Shown: piece by piece, positions 1 to 7,815 of the stretch
How positions within the stretch are numbered: position 1 is the stretch's first letter
Layout: the number at the start of each line of letters is the position of its first letter
DNA from: Candidatus Sulfuritelmatomonas gaucii
GTDB taxonomy: Bacteria; Acidobacteriota; Terriglobia; Terriglobales; Acidobacteriaceae
NCBI GenBank assembly: GCA_900290245.1
Contig: OKRB01000002.1
Coordinates: 12,463 to 76,462 of the forward strand
DNA length: 64,000 bases
Direction: 5' to 3'
Notes under the pieces: model-generated
What the model saw: only the letters and a program-made list of their open reading frames with translations
Databases searched by the model: none
Told to the model about the DNA's origin: nothing
Position numbers and translations under genes: made by a program

Positions 1-53
1 AGAACAGAGAACAGAGAACAGAGGGCCCCAATTTCTAATCTCTAATCTCTGCT
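1..53. repeat. Heptamer array, inverted pair
   Basis: Three exact AGAACAG units (1-21), a GGGCCC centre (23-28), then TCTCTAA-type units (33-51). The two arms are roughly complementary, so the RNA could fold around GGGCCC. It begins directly after the stop codon of the leftward BMC-T gene. Confidence 0.8.
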
Positions 54-617
54 TTACACGTACTCGCGGAATAACTCAGGCGACGGATTGGGAATGATGC
101 CCTTGCCGACGAGCATGCCATCGTCGTCGGCGACCTTGCAGCCGGCGGTGACGGCGGCCTGCATGCTGGCCACGTCGCCTGCCATGAGCACGAACCCCTT
201 GCCGCCGAGCGCCATGGCGAGGTGAACGCGCATCAGGGTGACGGCGGCGGATTTGACGGCGGCATCGGCGACCTCGATGATGCTGGCCGCGGAGAAAGTC
301 TCGATGACGCCGATGGACTTGAGCTGAGCGGGTTCGATGTCGACAGTCTGCGAGATGGCCTGCAGCACCGTGGGATGGACGCGCGCGATTTGGCGGCGCT
401 CAATGAGCGAGGCCCCGGCCGCCGCCGCTCCGGCGGCTAGCGCCGACTGCACGCTGGTGACGTCGCCGGAAACGACAATGAGAAACTTGCCCGAGCAGAT
501 GCTGCGCGCGAGTAATAGTTGCACGCTGCCCGCCTTGAGCATCAGGTCTTCGACCACGAATCCCGTGGCCACGCTGGATAGTTCGATGAGTCCGATGGAA
601 TTGATTTCGGTGGCCAT
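54..617 (-). CDS. pduT: BMC-T tandem-domain shell protein, PduT-like
   Basis: This 187-aa protein contains two consecutive BMC folds (about residues 5-90 and 98-183) and should assemble as a pseudohexameric trimer in a microcompartment shell. The segment SICSGKF puts Cys41 where PduT has the pore cysteine (TICPGKF) that ligates a [4Fe-4S] cluster at the trimer axis, so a redox-active pore is likely. The second domain ends in VGKGIIPNPSPELF, close to the PduT C-terminus. The ATG has a good ribosome binding site (AAAGGAG, 6 nt). It lies on the same strand as the PduS-like gene upstream, and PduS and PduT are known electron-transfer partners. Length is normal for the family. The shell function is clear; the Fe-S cluster is inferred from the cysteine position. 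Confidence 0.9.
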   Translation of the reverse strand: MATEINSIGLIELSSVATGFVVEDLMLKAGSVQLLLARSICSGKFLIVVSGDVTSVQSALAAGAAAAGASLIERRQIARVHPTVLQAISQTVDIEPAQLKSIGVIETFSAASIIEVADAAVKSAAVTLMRVHLAMALGGKGFVLMAGDVASMQAAVTAGCKVADDDGMLVGKGIIPNPSPELFREYV

Positions 618-890
618 GGTGGCTCCTTTGAAGGGCAGTGATCAGTGGTCAGTGAGCTTTCAGCTATCAGCCTTCAGCTTGGTCGTTGTCTTACGGTCCC
701 TTCATTCCCGTCTTACGTCTCCGGTCCCGCGTCTTACATGTCTTACGCGCCGTCTTACGTCGACTTGCTTGCGGCGTTCGTGTCTTGCCTCAGGGGCTGA
801 AGCCCTGAACTTGGTTTGAGCTTTGTACGGCATGAATAAACTCATGCCCTGATACAAACCTCGGTTTCGTCTCTCCTATTCCCTGTCGCC
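618..890. repeat. Intergenic repeat cluster between the PduT- and PduS-like genes
   Basis: Holds three repeat types. At 635-682 are 7-bp units of the GTGGTCA and TTTCAGC kinds. GTCTTAC occurs exactly at 689, 710, 731, 740 and 752, with a variant near 780. At 789-860 are two hairpins: CAGGGGCT/AGCCCTG (791-807), then a long stem TTTGTA (822-827) with TACAAA (853-858) enclosing GGCATGA (829-835) with TCATGCC (842-848). No coding signal was seen. Read leftward, this is the 5' untranslated region of the PduT-like gene. Confidence 0.75.
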
Positions 891-2231
891 TTACGTTTCG
901 ATCACTACCGCATCGCTGCCGACGGTGACGCGGCCGTCGATGCTTGCGTGGATGCGCGCGCCGAGCTTGCCTGTTTCCGGCACGGCGATGAGATCGCCGA
1001 TGCGCACGCGATCGCCGGATTGGACCGTCGCAACGGCCGGCGCGCCTGCATGCTGCTTGAGCGGCAATGTCACCTTGCGCGGCGCGAAGTTGTGCTCGGT
1101 GAGCGGCCCTTCGTTGCGGAATTCGCCGAGACCGAGCCTGGCGATGAGGCGGCGCATGGGCACGCGGCGGAACTCGGCCATGGGGTGCGGAGTAATCGAT
1201 TCGGGCGTGCCTTTCCAGGTGAGGCCCCGCTCGCGCGCGACGGGCTTGCCCTGCACGCAGACGTTTTTCGGATCGAGATCTTCAGGGCAGGCGAACATTG
1301 TGCACAAGTTGCACTCGCAGCAGTAGAGCGTGGCGACCGTAAGATCGCCCGGCTGCGAAAAGCCCAGTGACTGCATGGCGCGGTGTGGCTCGATGGGATG
1401 GCCGAGAAGGTAGCGCGGGCAGAACTCGGTGCAGAAGCGGCATTGATCACATGCAGAGCGGCCGATCTTGGCGATGTGCATCCACGGCGCGTTGTGGCGG
1501 CGGATGAGCGCGTGCTCGGCGGGCAGAATGATGATGCCTCCGGTGGTCTTGGTGACGGGCACGTTGAGGTCGGCCGCGGGCTTGGCCATCATCACGCCGC
1601 CGAGCAGCACGCCGAAGTCGGCGACGGTCGGGCCGCCGGCTGCGTCGATGACTTCGCCGATGGTGATGCCCACGGGAACGCGCAGGGTGACGGGATTGGC
1701 GACGGCGCCGGCGATGGTCAGATATTTGTTCGTGACGGGCTGGTCGAGGCCGATGTTCATTAGGGTCTCGACATTGGCCACGGCGGTGTCGACATCTTTG
1801 GGCAGACCGCCCGGCGGAATGACGCGGCCTGTGATCATGTGCACCAGGATGAATTCGTCGCCGGCAGGATAGCAGTCAGGCAGGGCGACGACGCGGATGC
1901 CGGCCGGAGCAACGGCTTCGAGCGCGGCGATGATGTCCTGGTACTTCTCCTTGACGCCGATGACGCCCTCGCGCGCGCCGACGAGTTGCATGGCGATCTG
2001 CATGCCGCGTAAAAACGGCTCCGCGTGGTGGTGCAGGAGTTCCTTGTCTTTATGGAGGAGCGGCTCGCACTCGGCAGCGTTGGCGATGAGGAGCGGGACC
2101 TGGGTGCGGAGTTTTACGGCGGTCGGAAATCCTCCTCCGCCGGCGCCGATGATACCGAGCTCCTCGATACGGTCCAGGGAGGGGGTGCCGAGGGTGGTCT
2201 TTGCGCCAAAGTTGCCGGTTTTTGGCGTCAT
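891..2231 (-). CDS. pduS: PduS/RnfC-like Fe-S flavoprotein (NADH or cobalamin reductase type)
   Basis: This 446-aa protein matches the length and layout of PduS. It has an N-terminal glycine-rich nucleotide/flavin segment (GAGGGGFPTAVK, about residues 30-41), an SLBB-type region in the middle, and two cysteine clusters for [4Fe-4S] centres: CDQCRFCTEFCP and CCECNLCTMFACP. A C-terminal RnfC-like barrel follows. In Pdu compartments PduS oxidises NADH and reduces cobalamin, passing electrons through PduT. No B12-dependent diol dehydratase is visible here, so recycling NAD+ made by the aldehyde dehydrogenase, with electrons leaving through the PduT-like pore, is a more economical idea (inference). 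It starts at ATG 2231, divergent from the kinase gene, and is read with the PduT-like gene. Confidence 0.88.
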   Translation of the reverse strand: MTPKTGNFGAKTTLGTPSLDRIEELGIIGAGGGGFPTAVKLRTQVPLLIANAAECEPLLHKDKELLHHHAEPFLRGMQIAMQLVGAREGVIGVKEKYQDIIAALEAVAPAGIRVVALPDCYPAGDEFILVHMITGRVIPPGGLPKDVDTAVANVETLMNIGLDQPVTNKYLTIAGAVANPVTLRVPVGITIGEVIDAAGGPTVADFGVLLGGVMMAKPAADLNVPVTKTTGGIIILPAEHALIRRHNAPWMHIAKIGRSACDQCRFCTEFCPRYLLGHPIEPHRAMQSLGFSQPGDLTVATLYCCECNLCTMFACPEDLDPKNVCVQGKPVARERGLTWKGTPESITPHPMAEFRRVPMRRLIARLGLGEFRNEGPLTEHNFAPRKVTLPLKQHAGAPAVATVQSGDRVRIGDLIAVPETGKLGARIHASIDGRVTVGSDAVVIET

Positions 2232-2269
2232 AATTTCGGTTTTACCTCAGAATCCGCCAAAAGTAACGA

Positions 2270-2299
2270 TTGACTCTGCTCAAGAATATAGCGTATCAT
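2270..2299 (+). promoter_or_regulatory. Predicted sigma-70 promoter of the rightward BMC operon
   Basis: TTGACT (2270-2275) and TATCAT (2294-2299) are separated by 18 bp, 29 bp before the ATG of the kinase gene. The site lies in the 96-bp divergent gap between the leftward and rightward BMC transcripts. Confidence 0.55.
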
Positions 2300-2327
2300 T
2301 CATTTTCAATCAAGATCATTCAACAAG

Positions 2328-3599
2328 ATGAAGATTTTGATCCCAAATATCGGCAGCACCTCGTTCAAGTATCGGCTGCTTGAACTCGACGAGACTGCCG
2401 GGCCGGAGGGCTCTGGGGAGAAGGTTCTGGCCCAGGGGCGGGTGGAGCGGATCGGGCAGCCAGGCGGGGAGTGCGCCGACTGCACGGCGGCGATCCGCAA
2501 GTGTATCAGCGAGATAGCGGGGCCCGGCAAGCCGCTTGCGAGCCTCAAGGAGATCGGGGCAGTGGGCTTCAAGGCCGTGCATACAGGTCCGCTGAATACA
2601 CCGCAAATTATTGATGACGCGTTTCTGGTCGTAATGGAGGAGTTCAGCTTCCTGGCGCCGGCGCACAATCCTCCCTATATCGCGGCGATGAGGGCGTTCC
2701 GGCAGGAACTGCCCGAGGTTCCGCTGGTCGCGGTAATGGAGCCGTTCCCCTACCGATTCATGGACGAGGCGTCGACCACCTACTCGGTGCCCTATGCGTG
2801 GCGCATGGAGCACGGCATTCGGCGCTACGGTTTTCACGGAGCGAGCCACCGCTCGGCGAGCGAGCGGGCGCAGGCTGCGCTCGGGCGGAAGGATCTGCGC
2901 CATATCTCCTGCCACCTGGGCGGCAGCTCGAGCGTGGCAGCTTTCAAAAATGGCGTGGCGATCGATATAAGCATGGGTGCTTCGCCGCAGTCGGGCCTGC
3001 CGCAGAACAATCGCGTGGGCGACATCGACGTGTTCGCCGTGCTGCACATGATGAAGAAACTCGGACTGGGGCCGGATGAGATGGCCGCGCTGCTGGGCAG
3101 CGAGTCGGGGCTCGCCGGAATCAGCGGCACCAGCGGTGATCTGCGCGATCTGGAAGAGGCGGCAGCGAAGGGCGAGAAGCGCGCGCGGCTGGCGCTCGAC
3201 GTGTTTGTTCGTGCGATCCGGCATTATGTGGGCGCGTTTCTGCTGGAGTTGGGCGGGCTGGACGTGATCACGTTTTCCGGCGGCATCGGCGAGAACAGCG
3301 CGGCGATTCGCGCGGCCGTGCTGAAGGACCTGCGCGGTTTCGGGATTGAGCTCGATGAGGCGAAGAACGCGGCAATCCGCAGTGAAGGCGAGATTTCGAC
3401 GCTGCGCTCGGCAGTGAAGGTGCTGGTGATTCCGGCAAACGAGGAAACCATCGTCGCGCGGGAGACGGTTGCCGTAGTCCTGAGAGCGCGAGGAAAGGCA
3501 ACCGCAGATTCTTCGTCTCCGCAGGGCGCAAAGGGCGCGCCCCGCTTCGCTCAGAATGACAGGTCTGATTTGCAGCATGCTGTCGAAACGAAACGCTGA
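2328..3599 (+). CDS. Acetate/propionate-family kinase of the BMC locus
   Basis: This 423-aa acetokinase-family protein has the N-terminal phosphate/Mg segment NIGSTSFKYRLLEL and the second family signature around GFHGASHRSA. The family makes ATP from an acyl-phosphate and ADP. Next to PduL it should complete acyl-CoA to acyl-phosphate to carboxylate plus ATP; for a lactaldehyde pathway the substrate would be lactyl-phosphate (inference). It is the first gene of the rightward operon, with no clear Shine-Dalgarno. The last ~35 residues (from ARGKATADSSS) look like unstructured extra sequence. The DNA there contains CGCTTCGCTCAGAATGACAG (3543-3562), which looks like non-coding dispersed sequence, so the tail may be a recent read-through extension. 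Usual family length is about 400. Confidence 0.85.
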   Translation: MKILIPNIGSTSFKYRLLELDETAGPEGSGEKVLAQGRVERIGQPGGECADCTAAIRKCISEIAGPGKPLASLKEIGAVGFKAVHTGPLNTPQIIDDAFLVVMEEFSFLAPAHNPPYIAAMRAFRQELPEVPLVAVMEPFPYRFMDEASTTYSVPYAWRMEHGIRRYGFHGASHRSASERAQAALGRKDLRHISCHLGGSSSVAAFKNGVAIDISMGASPQSGLPQNNRVGDIDVFAVLHMMKKLGLGPDEMAALLGSESGLAGISGTSGDLRDLEEAAAKGEKRARLALDVFVRAIRHYVGAFLLELGGLDVITFSGGIGENSAAIRAAVLKDLRGFGIELDEAKNAAIRSEGEISTLRSAVKVLVIPANEETIVARETVAVVLRARGKATADSSSPQGAKGAPRFAQNDRSDLQHAVETKR

Positions 3600-3611
3600 A
3601 CAGGATCGGTT

Positions 3612-4289
3612 ATGGCAAGCGCAGCAAACACGGTTTCGATTGACAGGGCCACGGTGGAGCGCATCGTGCGCGAGGTGGCGCTCGAATACCTGGGCCACGG
3701 CGGGAAAGGGCCTGCGCCGTCGCTCACTGTCCAGACTTCGTCGCGCCACATGCACGTGAGTCGCGAGGATATGGACGTGCTCTTCGGTCCCGGCTCGGAG
3801 CTCACCGTCGACCGTCCGCTCTTCCAGGAAGGCAACTACGCGGCCAAGGAGATGGTAACCATCGTGGGGCCGCGCAGCCGCATCATTTCGAACCTGCGCA
3901 TCCTGGGGCCGATGCGCAAGCAGTCGCAGGTGGAACTGGCGTTTACTGACGCCATCATGCTCGGCTTCAACGATCTGCCAGTGCGGCTCTCCGGCGACAT
4001 CAAGGGCACGCCCGGTGCGGTGATCATTGGGCCCAAAGGTGTGGTGGAGCTGAAGGAGGGCGTGATTCGCGCCGCCATTCACGTGCACATGAGCGACAAG
4101 GAGGCGGCGCACTTCGGCGTGAAGCACGGCGACATGATGAAGCTGCGCGTGGGCGGGCCGTCGGGAGTCACATTCAATCGCGTGCATGTGCGCGTAGACC
4201 CGACGTACCGGCTGAACGTGCACATGGACACGGATGAGGCGAACGCCTGCGGGTTGCATTTGACCAAAGATGTGGAGCTGTTCAAGTAA
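3612..4289 (+). CDS. pduL: PduL phosphotransacylase
   Basis: This 225-aa PduL interconverts acyl-CoA and acyl-phosphate inside the compartment, regenerating CoA. It shows the family zinc-ligand histidines: SSRHMHVSRED near residue 42, the central IHVHMSDKEAAHFG, and a late LNVHMDTDEAN. Residues about 8-25 (SIDRATVERIVREVALEY) form a predicted amphipathic helix before a Gly-rich linker, the usual place for a PduL encapsulation peptide. The start is 12 nt after the kinase stop, with AGGA upstream. Family assignment is very secure. Confidence 0.95.
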   Translation: MASAANTVSIDRATVERIVREVALEYLGHGGKGPAPSLTVQTSSRHMHVSREDMDVLFGPGSELTVDRPLFQEGNYAAKEMVTIVGPRSRIISNLRILGPMRKQSQVELAFTDAIMLGFNDLPVRLSGDIKGTPGAVIIGPKGVVELKEGVIRAAIHVHMSDKEAAHFGVKHGDMMKLRVGGPSGVTFNRVHVRVDPTYRLNVHMDTDEANACGLHLTKDVELFK

Positions 4290-4332
4290 CGCAAGTGAAG
4301 TTGAGTAACGCCAGGCAACAAGAGAGGAAGCG

Positions 4333-4626
4333 ATGAAACAAGCGCTTGGAATGGTTGAGACAAAGGGGCTGGTCGCGCTGTTTGAGGCGACCGACGCCAT
4401 GCTCAAGAGTGCAAATGTAACCTTCGCCGGCTGGCAGACCGTGGGAGCAGGTCTGGTGACCGCCTTTGTGGAAGGGGACGTGGCGGCGGTGAAAGCTGCG
4501 ACGGACGCGGGCGCGGAAGCGGCATCCCGGATCGGCGAGGTGGTGAGCGTGCAAGTGATCTCGCGGCCTCACGACGAGCTGCCGTCTTTTGTTCAGAACA
4601 CCAAAGCTGCAGCGAAAAAGGCCTAG
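4333..4626 (+). CDS. BMC-H shell hexamer protein (copy 1)
   Basis: This 97-aa single-BMC-domain protein opens with the classic [20 protein letters not shown] and forms hexameric shell tiles. The pore loop is QTVGAGLVT. The C-terminus extends past the usual PHDEL with an Ala/Lys-rich tail. A strong ribosome binding site (GAGAGGAAGCG) precedes the ATG. It is the first of three BMC-H paralogues in a row, which would form mixed facets with different pores. The TAG stop is made by the first unit of the following heptamer array. Confidence 0.95.
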   Translation: MKQALGMVETKGLVALFEATDAMLKSANVTFAGWQTVGAGLVTAFVEGDVAAVKAATDAGAEAASRIGEVVSVQVISRPHDELPSFVQNTKAAAKKA

Positions 4627-4767
4627 CTCCTAGCCTCTAGCTACTAGCCGCTAGCTTTGATGCGGTGGCGCGAACGTTAGAGGAATCACCAGAACCATTG
4701 GTGGGTTGGTGAACAGACGGATTGAGCATGAACGAGCTAGAAGCTAGCAACTGGTAGCTAGAAGCTG
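4621..4767. repeat. Inverted pair of heptamer arrays between BMC-H copies 1 and 2
   Basis: Left arm 4622-4656 is built of CTCCTAG, CCTCTAG, CTACTAG and CCGCTAG units. Right arm 4734-4767 carries GAGCTAG, AAGCTAG and TAGCTAG units in the opposite sense. About 77 bp of unrelated sequence lies between. The left arm contains the stop codon of BMC-H copy 1. Confidence 0.8.
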
Positions 4768-4784
4768 CTCGTCAAGGAGACGAA

Positions 4785-5054
4785 ATGAGTCAGGCAATTG
4801 GATTGATCGAAACCAGAGGCATGGTGGGACTGGTAGAAGCGAGCGACGCGATGGTGAAGGCTGCCAGCGTGGAGCTGGTGAAGACCGTGCAGATTGGCGG
4901 GGGCTACGTGACCACCATTGTGCGCGGTGATGTGGGCAGCGTGCGCGCCGCGGTGGACGCTGGCGCGGCGGCGGCCAAGATGGTGGGAGAGCTGGTGTCG
5001 AGCCACGTGATTCCGCGGCCCCACGATGCGCTGGTGGAACACATGTTGAAGTAG
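4785..5054 (+). CDS. BMC-H shell hexamer protein (copy 2)
   Basis: This 89-aa BMC-H paralogue begins [20 protein letters not shown]. Its pore loop is [11 protein letters not shown], bulkier than the GAGLVT/GSGLVS loops of its neighbours, so it may admit a different metabolite. It ends in [13 protein letters not shown] without an added tail. The ATG follows a strong ribosome binding site (CAAGGAGACGAA). The domain fills the whole protein. Confidence 0.95.
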   Translation: MSQAIGLIETRGMVGLVEASDAMVKAASVELVKTVQIGGGYVTTIVRGDVGSVRAAVDAGAAAAKMVGELVSSHVIPRPHDALVEHMLK

Positions 5055-5063
5055 CGCCGGCCC

Positions 5064-5097
5064 AGCTTTTAGCTATTAGCTCTTAGCTTTTAGCTCG
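5064..5097. repeat. Heptamer array after BMC-H copy 2
   Basis: Units TTTTAGC, TATTAGC, TCTTAGC and TTTTAGC follow each other with an exact 7-bp step, beginning 9 nt after the stop codon. Confidence 0.75.
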
Positions 5098-5196
5098 GTC
5101 GAGGCTACGGAAGCGCTGGAACTTCCTCCCCATTTTGCGAGCAACGCAGACGTGGAGAGGCTGGACGGATTCACAAGACAGAAGTGGAGAACGCAC

Positions 5197-5469
5197 ATGG
5201 CGAGTGAAGCACTGGGAATGATCGAAACCAAGGGCCTGGTGGCCCTGGTGCAGGCAACGGACGCGATGCTGAAGGCGGCCAGCGTGAAGTATATGGGCTG
5301 GAACAAGGTTGGCAGCGGCCTGGTGTCGGTGTACGTGACCGGCGATGTGGGCAGCGTGCGGGCCGCGGTGGATGCAGGCGCAGCCGCAGGCCGCGCGGCC
5401 GGCGAGGTGGTGAGCGTGCACGTGATCGCGCGCCCGCATGACTCGCTCGGCACGATTGTGCCGAAGTAG
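5197..5469 (+). CDS. BMC-H shell hexamer protein (copy 3)
   Basis: This 90-aa BMC-H paralogue starts [20 protein letters not shown] and has pore loop NKVGSGLVS, the standard small-pore type, so it is a candidate bulk shell protein. The ATG at 5197 is chosen over an in-frame upstream start at 5152 because GGAG lies 7 nt before it and the family fold begins here; the extra 15 residues would not fit. Confidence 0.94.
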   Translation: MASEALGMIETKGLVALVQATDAMLKAASVKYMGWNKVGSGLVSVYVTGDVGSVRAAVDAGAAAGRAAGEVVSVHVIARPHDSLGTIVPK

Positions 5470-5482
5470 AGGCTCGCGTAAT

Positions 5483-5523
5483 CCCACCCTAGCCGCAAAA
5501 AACAAAGACGCGGCGAGGGTGGG
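5483..5523. repeat. Long intergenic hairpin, GGGTGGGGCACCC type
   Basis: CCCACCCTAGCCGC (5483-5496) pairs with GCGGCGAGGGTGGG (5510-5523) at 13 of 14 positions around an A-rich 13-nt loop. GGCACCC follows directly. Similar GGCACCC/GGGTGGCC words occur near 11152, 23180-23250 and 63980. Confidence 0.7.
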
Positions 5524-5590
5524 GCACCCGTCCATCGAACAAGGGGGGCTTCAGCTCCAGAAGGAACGCGGCCGCGCAAGAGGTTCGCAA

Positions 5591-5887
5591 ATGTTTATAG
5601 CGAAAGTGATTGGAAATGTCGTTTCCACGCAGAAGATCGCAAAGTTTCGCGGGATGAAGCTGCTGCTGATTCAGCCCTACATCAACAAGGAAGGGAAGCT
5701 GCAGATCTCGGGAAGCTCAGTGGTCGCGGTCGATGGCGTGGGTGCCGGCGAGGGCGAGTGCGTGCTGTTCACGCAGGGCAGTTCCGCGCGCCTGACGCCC
5801 GCAACCAAGGATGCGCCCGTCGATGCGGTGATCGTGGGCATCGTGGACACCATTGAGGTGGGCGGCGCGACGGTTGCGAAACCGTAG
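5591..5887 (+). CDS. BMC-P shell pentamer protein (copy 1, EutN/CcmL family)
   Basis: This 98-aa protein has the EutN/CcmL fold: MFIAKVIGNVVSTQKI at the start, a central LQISGSSVVAVDGVGAGEGE strand-turn and the terminal DAVIVGIVDTIEV strand. Pentamers of this family cap the shell vertices. The true start is ATG 5591 (AGAGG, 7 nt upstream), because the reading frame upstream to 5438 is intergenic hairpin DNA. It is followed by the aldehyde dehydrogenase after 23 nt. Confidence 0.94.
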   Translation: MFIAKVIGNVVSTQKIAKFRGMKLLLIQPYINKEGKLQISGSSVVAVDGVGAGEGECVLFTQGSSARLTPATKDAPVDAVIVGIVDTIEVGGATVAKP

Positions 5888-5910
5888 CGGGAGATTCGGG
5901 GAGTTTCGAA

Positions 5911-7386
5911 ATGCAGACGCAACAACAAGTCTCGCCAGAGGTGATTGCAGAGATTGCCAGAGAGGTGGTAGCGCGGCTGCGCACGCAGATGCAGCCGGCC
6001 CCGGTCGCGGCGCATGCGGCAGTGACGACAGCGCCAAGAGCCGCAGTTGCCCCGCGTGACGGAGTGTTTGCCACCGTGGATGAAGCCGTGAATGCGGCCT
6101 ATGAGGCGCAAAAAAAGGTCGCCGCGCTGAGCCTGGCTGACCGCAAGCGGATCGTCGACATCATCGTCCGCATCTGCAACGACCGGCGCGAAGAACTTGG
6201 CCGCATGGAGCTGGAAGAGACCAAGGTTGGCCGGCTGGATCACAAGATTCTGAAGCTCACCAACATGCGCTTCGTTCTGGGTGTGGACGCGCTGCACACC
6301 GAGGCGCGCAGTAATGAAACCGGCGTGTGCCTGATTGAGCACGCACCGTGGGGCGTGATCGGCATGATGCTGCCGGTGACGCATTCGGTGCCCACTATGG
6401 CCTCGAACGCCATCAATGTTGTTGCCGCCGGGAATGCGGCGGTCTTTGGGCCGCATCCTTCGGGCGCAAAGGTGGCGCAGTACGCGCTGCAACTGTGGAA
6501 TCGCGAGATCGAGCGCGAGCTGGGCGTCGCCAATGTGTTCACCACCACGGTTGAGCCGACGATTGAAGCCGCCGAGCAGATCTTCCATCATCCCAAGGTT
6601 GCGCTGCTTTGCTGCACGGGAGGCGCGGCGGTGGCGCAGGCCGCGGCCAAAACCGGCAAACGCGTGATTGCAGGCGGCCCGGGAAATCCGCCGGTGGTGG
6701 TGGATGAAACGGCCGATCTGGATCGCGCCGCACGATGCATTATTGAAGGCGCGGCTTTTGACAACAACCTGCTGTGCATTGGCGAGAAGGAAGTGTTCGT
6801 TGTAGCCTCTGTGGCCGATGCGTTTATTGCCGCGATGAAGCGCGCCGGCGCATACCAGCTCGACCGCTCGGCCATCGATCGCCTGACCAAGGCGGCATTC
6901 AGTTTTGAAGGTGGCGGAGGCGGTGGATGCGCCCGCGCGCATGTGAAGAAGAATCTCGTGGGCAAGGATGTTGCCGTACTGGCGAAGGCTGCAGGAGTGC
7001 AGGCGCCGCCGGGAACCGATCTGCTGTTCGGCGAGACCGATGAGAATCATCCGTTTGTTGTGGAAGAGCAGATGATGCCGTTCGTCCCCATTGTGCGCGT
7101 CAGTTGCGCCGATGCGGCCATCGCCGCCGCTGTCAGGGCCGAACACGGCTACCGGCACACGGCCATCATCCACACCAACAATCTGGAGACTGCGACGCGC
7201 ATGGCGCGCGCCATCAACACTACGCTTTTCATTCACAATGCAGGTTCGCCGGCATCTTTGGGTGTCGGCGGGCCAGGTTACTTCAGCCACACGATTGCGA
7301 CTCCGACGGGCGAGGGAATCACTACTCCGCTCACATTTACGCGGGAGCGGCAGATGGTGGTCGGAGATGCGTTGCGAATCATTTGA
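5911..7386 (+). CDS. pduP: CoA-acylating aldehyde dehydrogenase, PduP-like
   Basis: This 491-aa enzyme belongs to the CoA-dependent aldehyde dehydrogenases of BMCs and should convert lactaldehyde (or propionaldehyde) plus CoA and NAD+ to acyl-CoA. The predicted catalytic cysteine is in DNNLLCIGEKE, and the Rossmann region includes the turn TGGAAVAQA. Residues about 8-25 (SPEVIAEIAREVVARLR) form a predicted amphipathic helix followed by an Ala/Pro linker (about 28-50), the layout of a PduP encapsulation peptide. GGGAG lies 7 nt before the ATG. The gene sits between BMC-P copies 1 and 2, as expected for a core enzyme. Confidence 0.93.
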   Translation: MQTQQQVSPEVIAEIAREVVARLRTQMQPAPVAAHAAVTTAPRAAVAPRDGVFATVDEAVNAAYEAQKKVAALSLADRKRIVDIIVRICNDRREELGRMELEETKVGRLDHKILKLTNMRFVLGVDALHTEARSNETGVCLIEHAPWGVIGMMLPVTHSVPTMASNAINVVAAGNAAVFGPHPSGAKVAQYALQLWNREIERELGVANVFTTTVEPTIEAAEQIFHHPKVALLCCTGGAAVAQAAAKTGKRVIAGGPGNPPVVVDETADLDRAARCIIEGAAFDNNLLCIGEKEVFVVASVADAFIAAMKRAGAYQLDRSAIDRLTKAAFSFEGGGGGGCARAHVKKNLVGKDVAVLAKAAGVQAPPGTDLLFGETDENHPFVVEEQMMPFVPIVRVSCADAAIAAAVRAEHGYRHTAIIHTNNLETATRMARAINTTLFIHNAGSPASLGVGGPGYFSHTIATPTGEGITTPLTFTRERQMVVGDALRII

Positions 7387-7470
7387 GAGCAGTGGTCAGT
7401 GATCAGTGGTCAGTGGTCAGAAAAACAGGGGCGTAGGGACCAGGGGCTGGGGACTAGAGAACAAGGATTT
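7387..7470. repeat. Heptamer arrays after the aldehyde dehydrogenase gene
   Basis: Exact 7-bp steps of GTGGTCA, GTGATCA, GTGGTCA, GTGGTCA (7392-7420), then a G-rich set with GGGACCA, GGGGCTG, GGGACTA (7434-7458). The array starts right after the TGA stop. Confidence 0.8.
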
Positions 7471-7488
7471 GGGAAACAGGTCTTCGAA

Positions 7489-7815
7489 ATGTTTTTGGCG
7501 CGCGTTGAAGGAACGGTCGTGGCAACAGCAAAGCATCCGTCGCTGAGTGGATGCCGGTTTCTGGTGGCGCGGCGGCTTGAAGCCGATGGATCCGCGGCCG
7601 CGGAGCCGAACGTGGTGGTGGATTGGCTGGGCGCGGCGCGCGGCAGTACCGTGATGGTTTCAACCGACGGCGATATTGCGCGGGAGCGGTTCGGCAACAA
7701 CACTCCGGCGCGCATGGTGGTGGTGGGGATCGTGGATGCGGTGCAGCAGCCCGAGATACCCGAAAATGCGTCGCTGGCGTCGAAGCAGGCTGGCGAAAAA
7801 AGGAGCGCGGCATGA
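7489..7815 (+). CDS. BMC-P shell pentamer protein (copy 2)
   Basis: This 108-aa EutN/CcmL-family protein starts MFLARVEGTVVATAKHPSLS and contains the VVVGIVDAVQ closing strand, followed by a ~20-residue charged tail missing in copy 1. Start ATG 7489 is chosen because the sequence upstream in frame is heptamer repeat. The stop codon overlaps the start of copy 3 (ATGA), so the two are translationally coupled. Several BMC-P paralogues are common in aldolase-type BMC loci. Confidence 0.92.
   Translation: MFLARVEGTVVATAKHPSLSGCRFLVARRLEADGSAAAEPNVVVDWLGAARGSTVMVSTDGDIARERFGNNTPARMVVVGIVDAVQQPEIPENASLASKQAGEKRSAA

Noticed and set aside
2316-4406. 696-codon open frame on the minus strand opposite the kinase and pduL
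   Set aside because: It mirrors two well-conserved plus-strand genes; its translation is Arg/His-rich without family motifs, as expected for an antisense shadow in GC-rich DNA.
4621-4767. Possible CRISPR array
   Set aside because: Units are only 7 bp, degenerate, without spacers of constant length and without cas genes.
5677-7290. 537-codon minus-strand frame opposite the aldehyde dehydrogenase
   Set aside because: Shadow of a clear gene; no start signal or recognisable motif.
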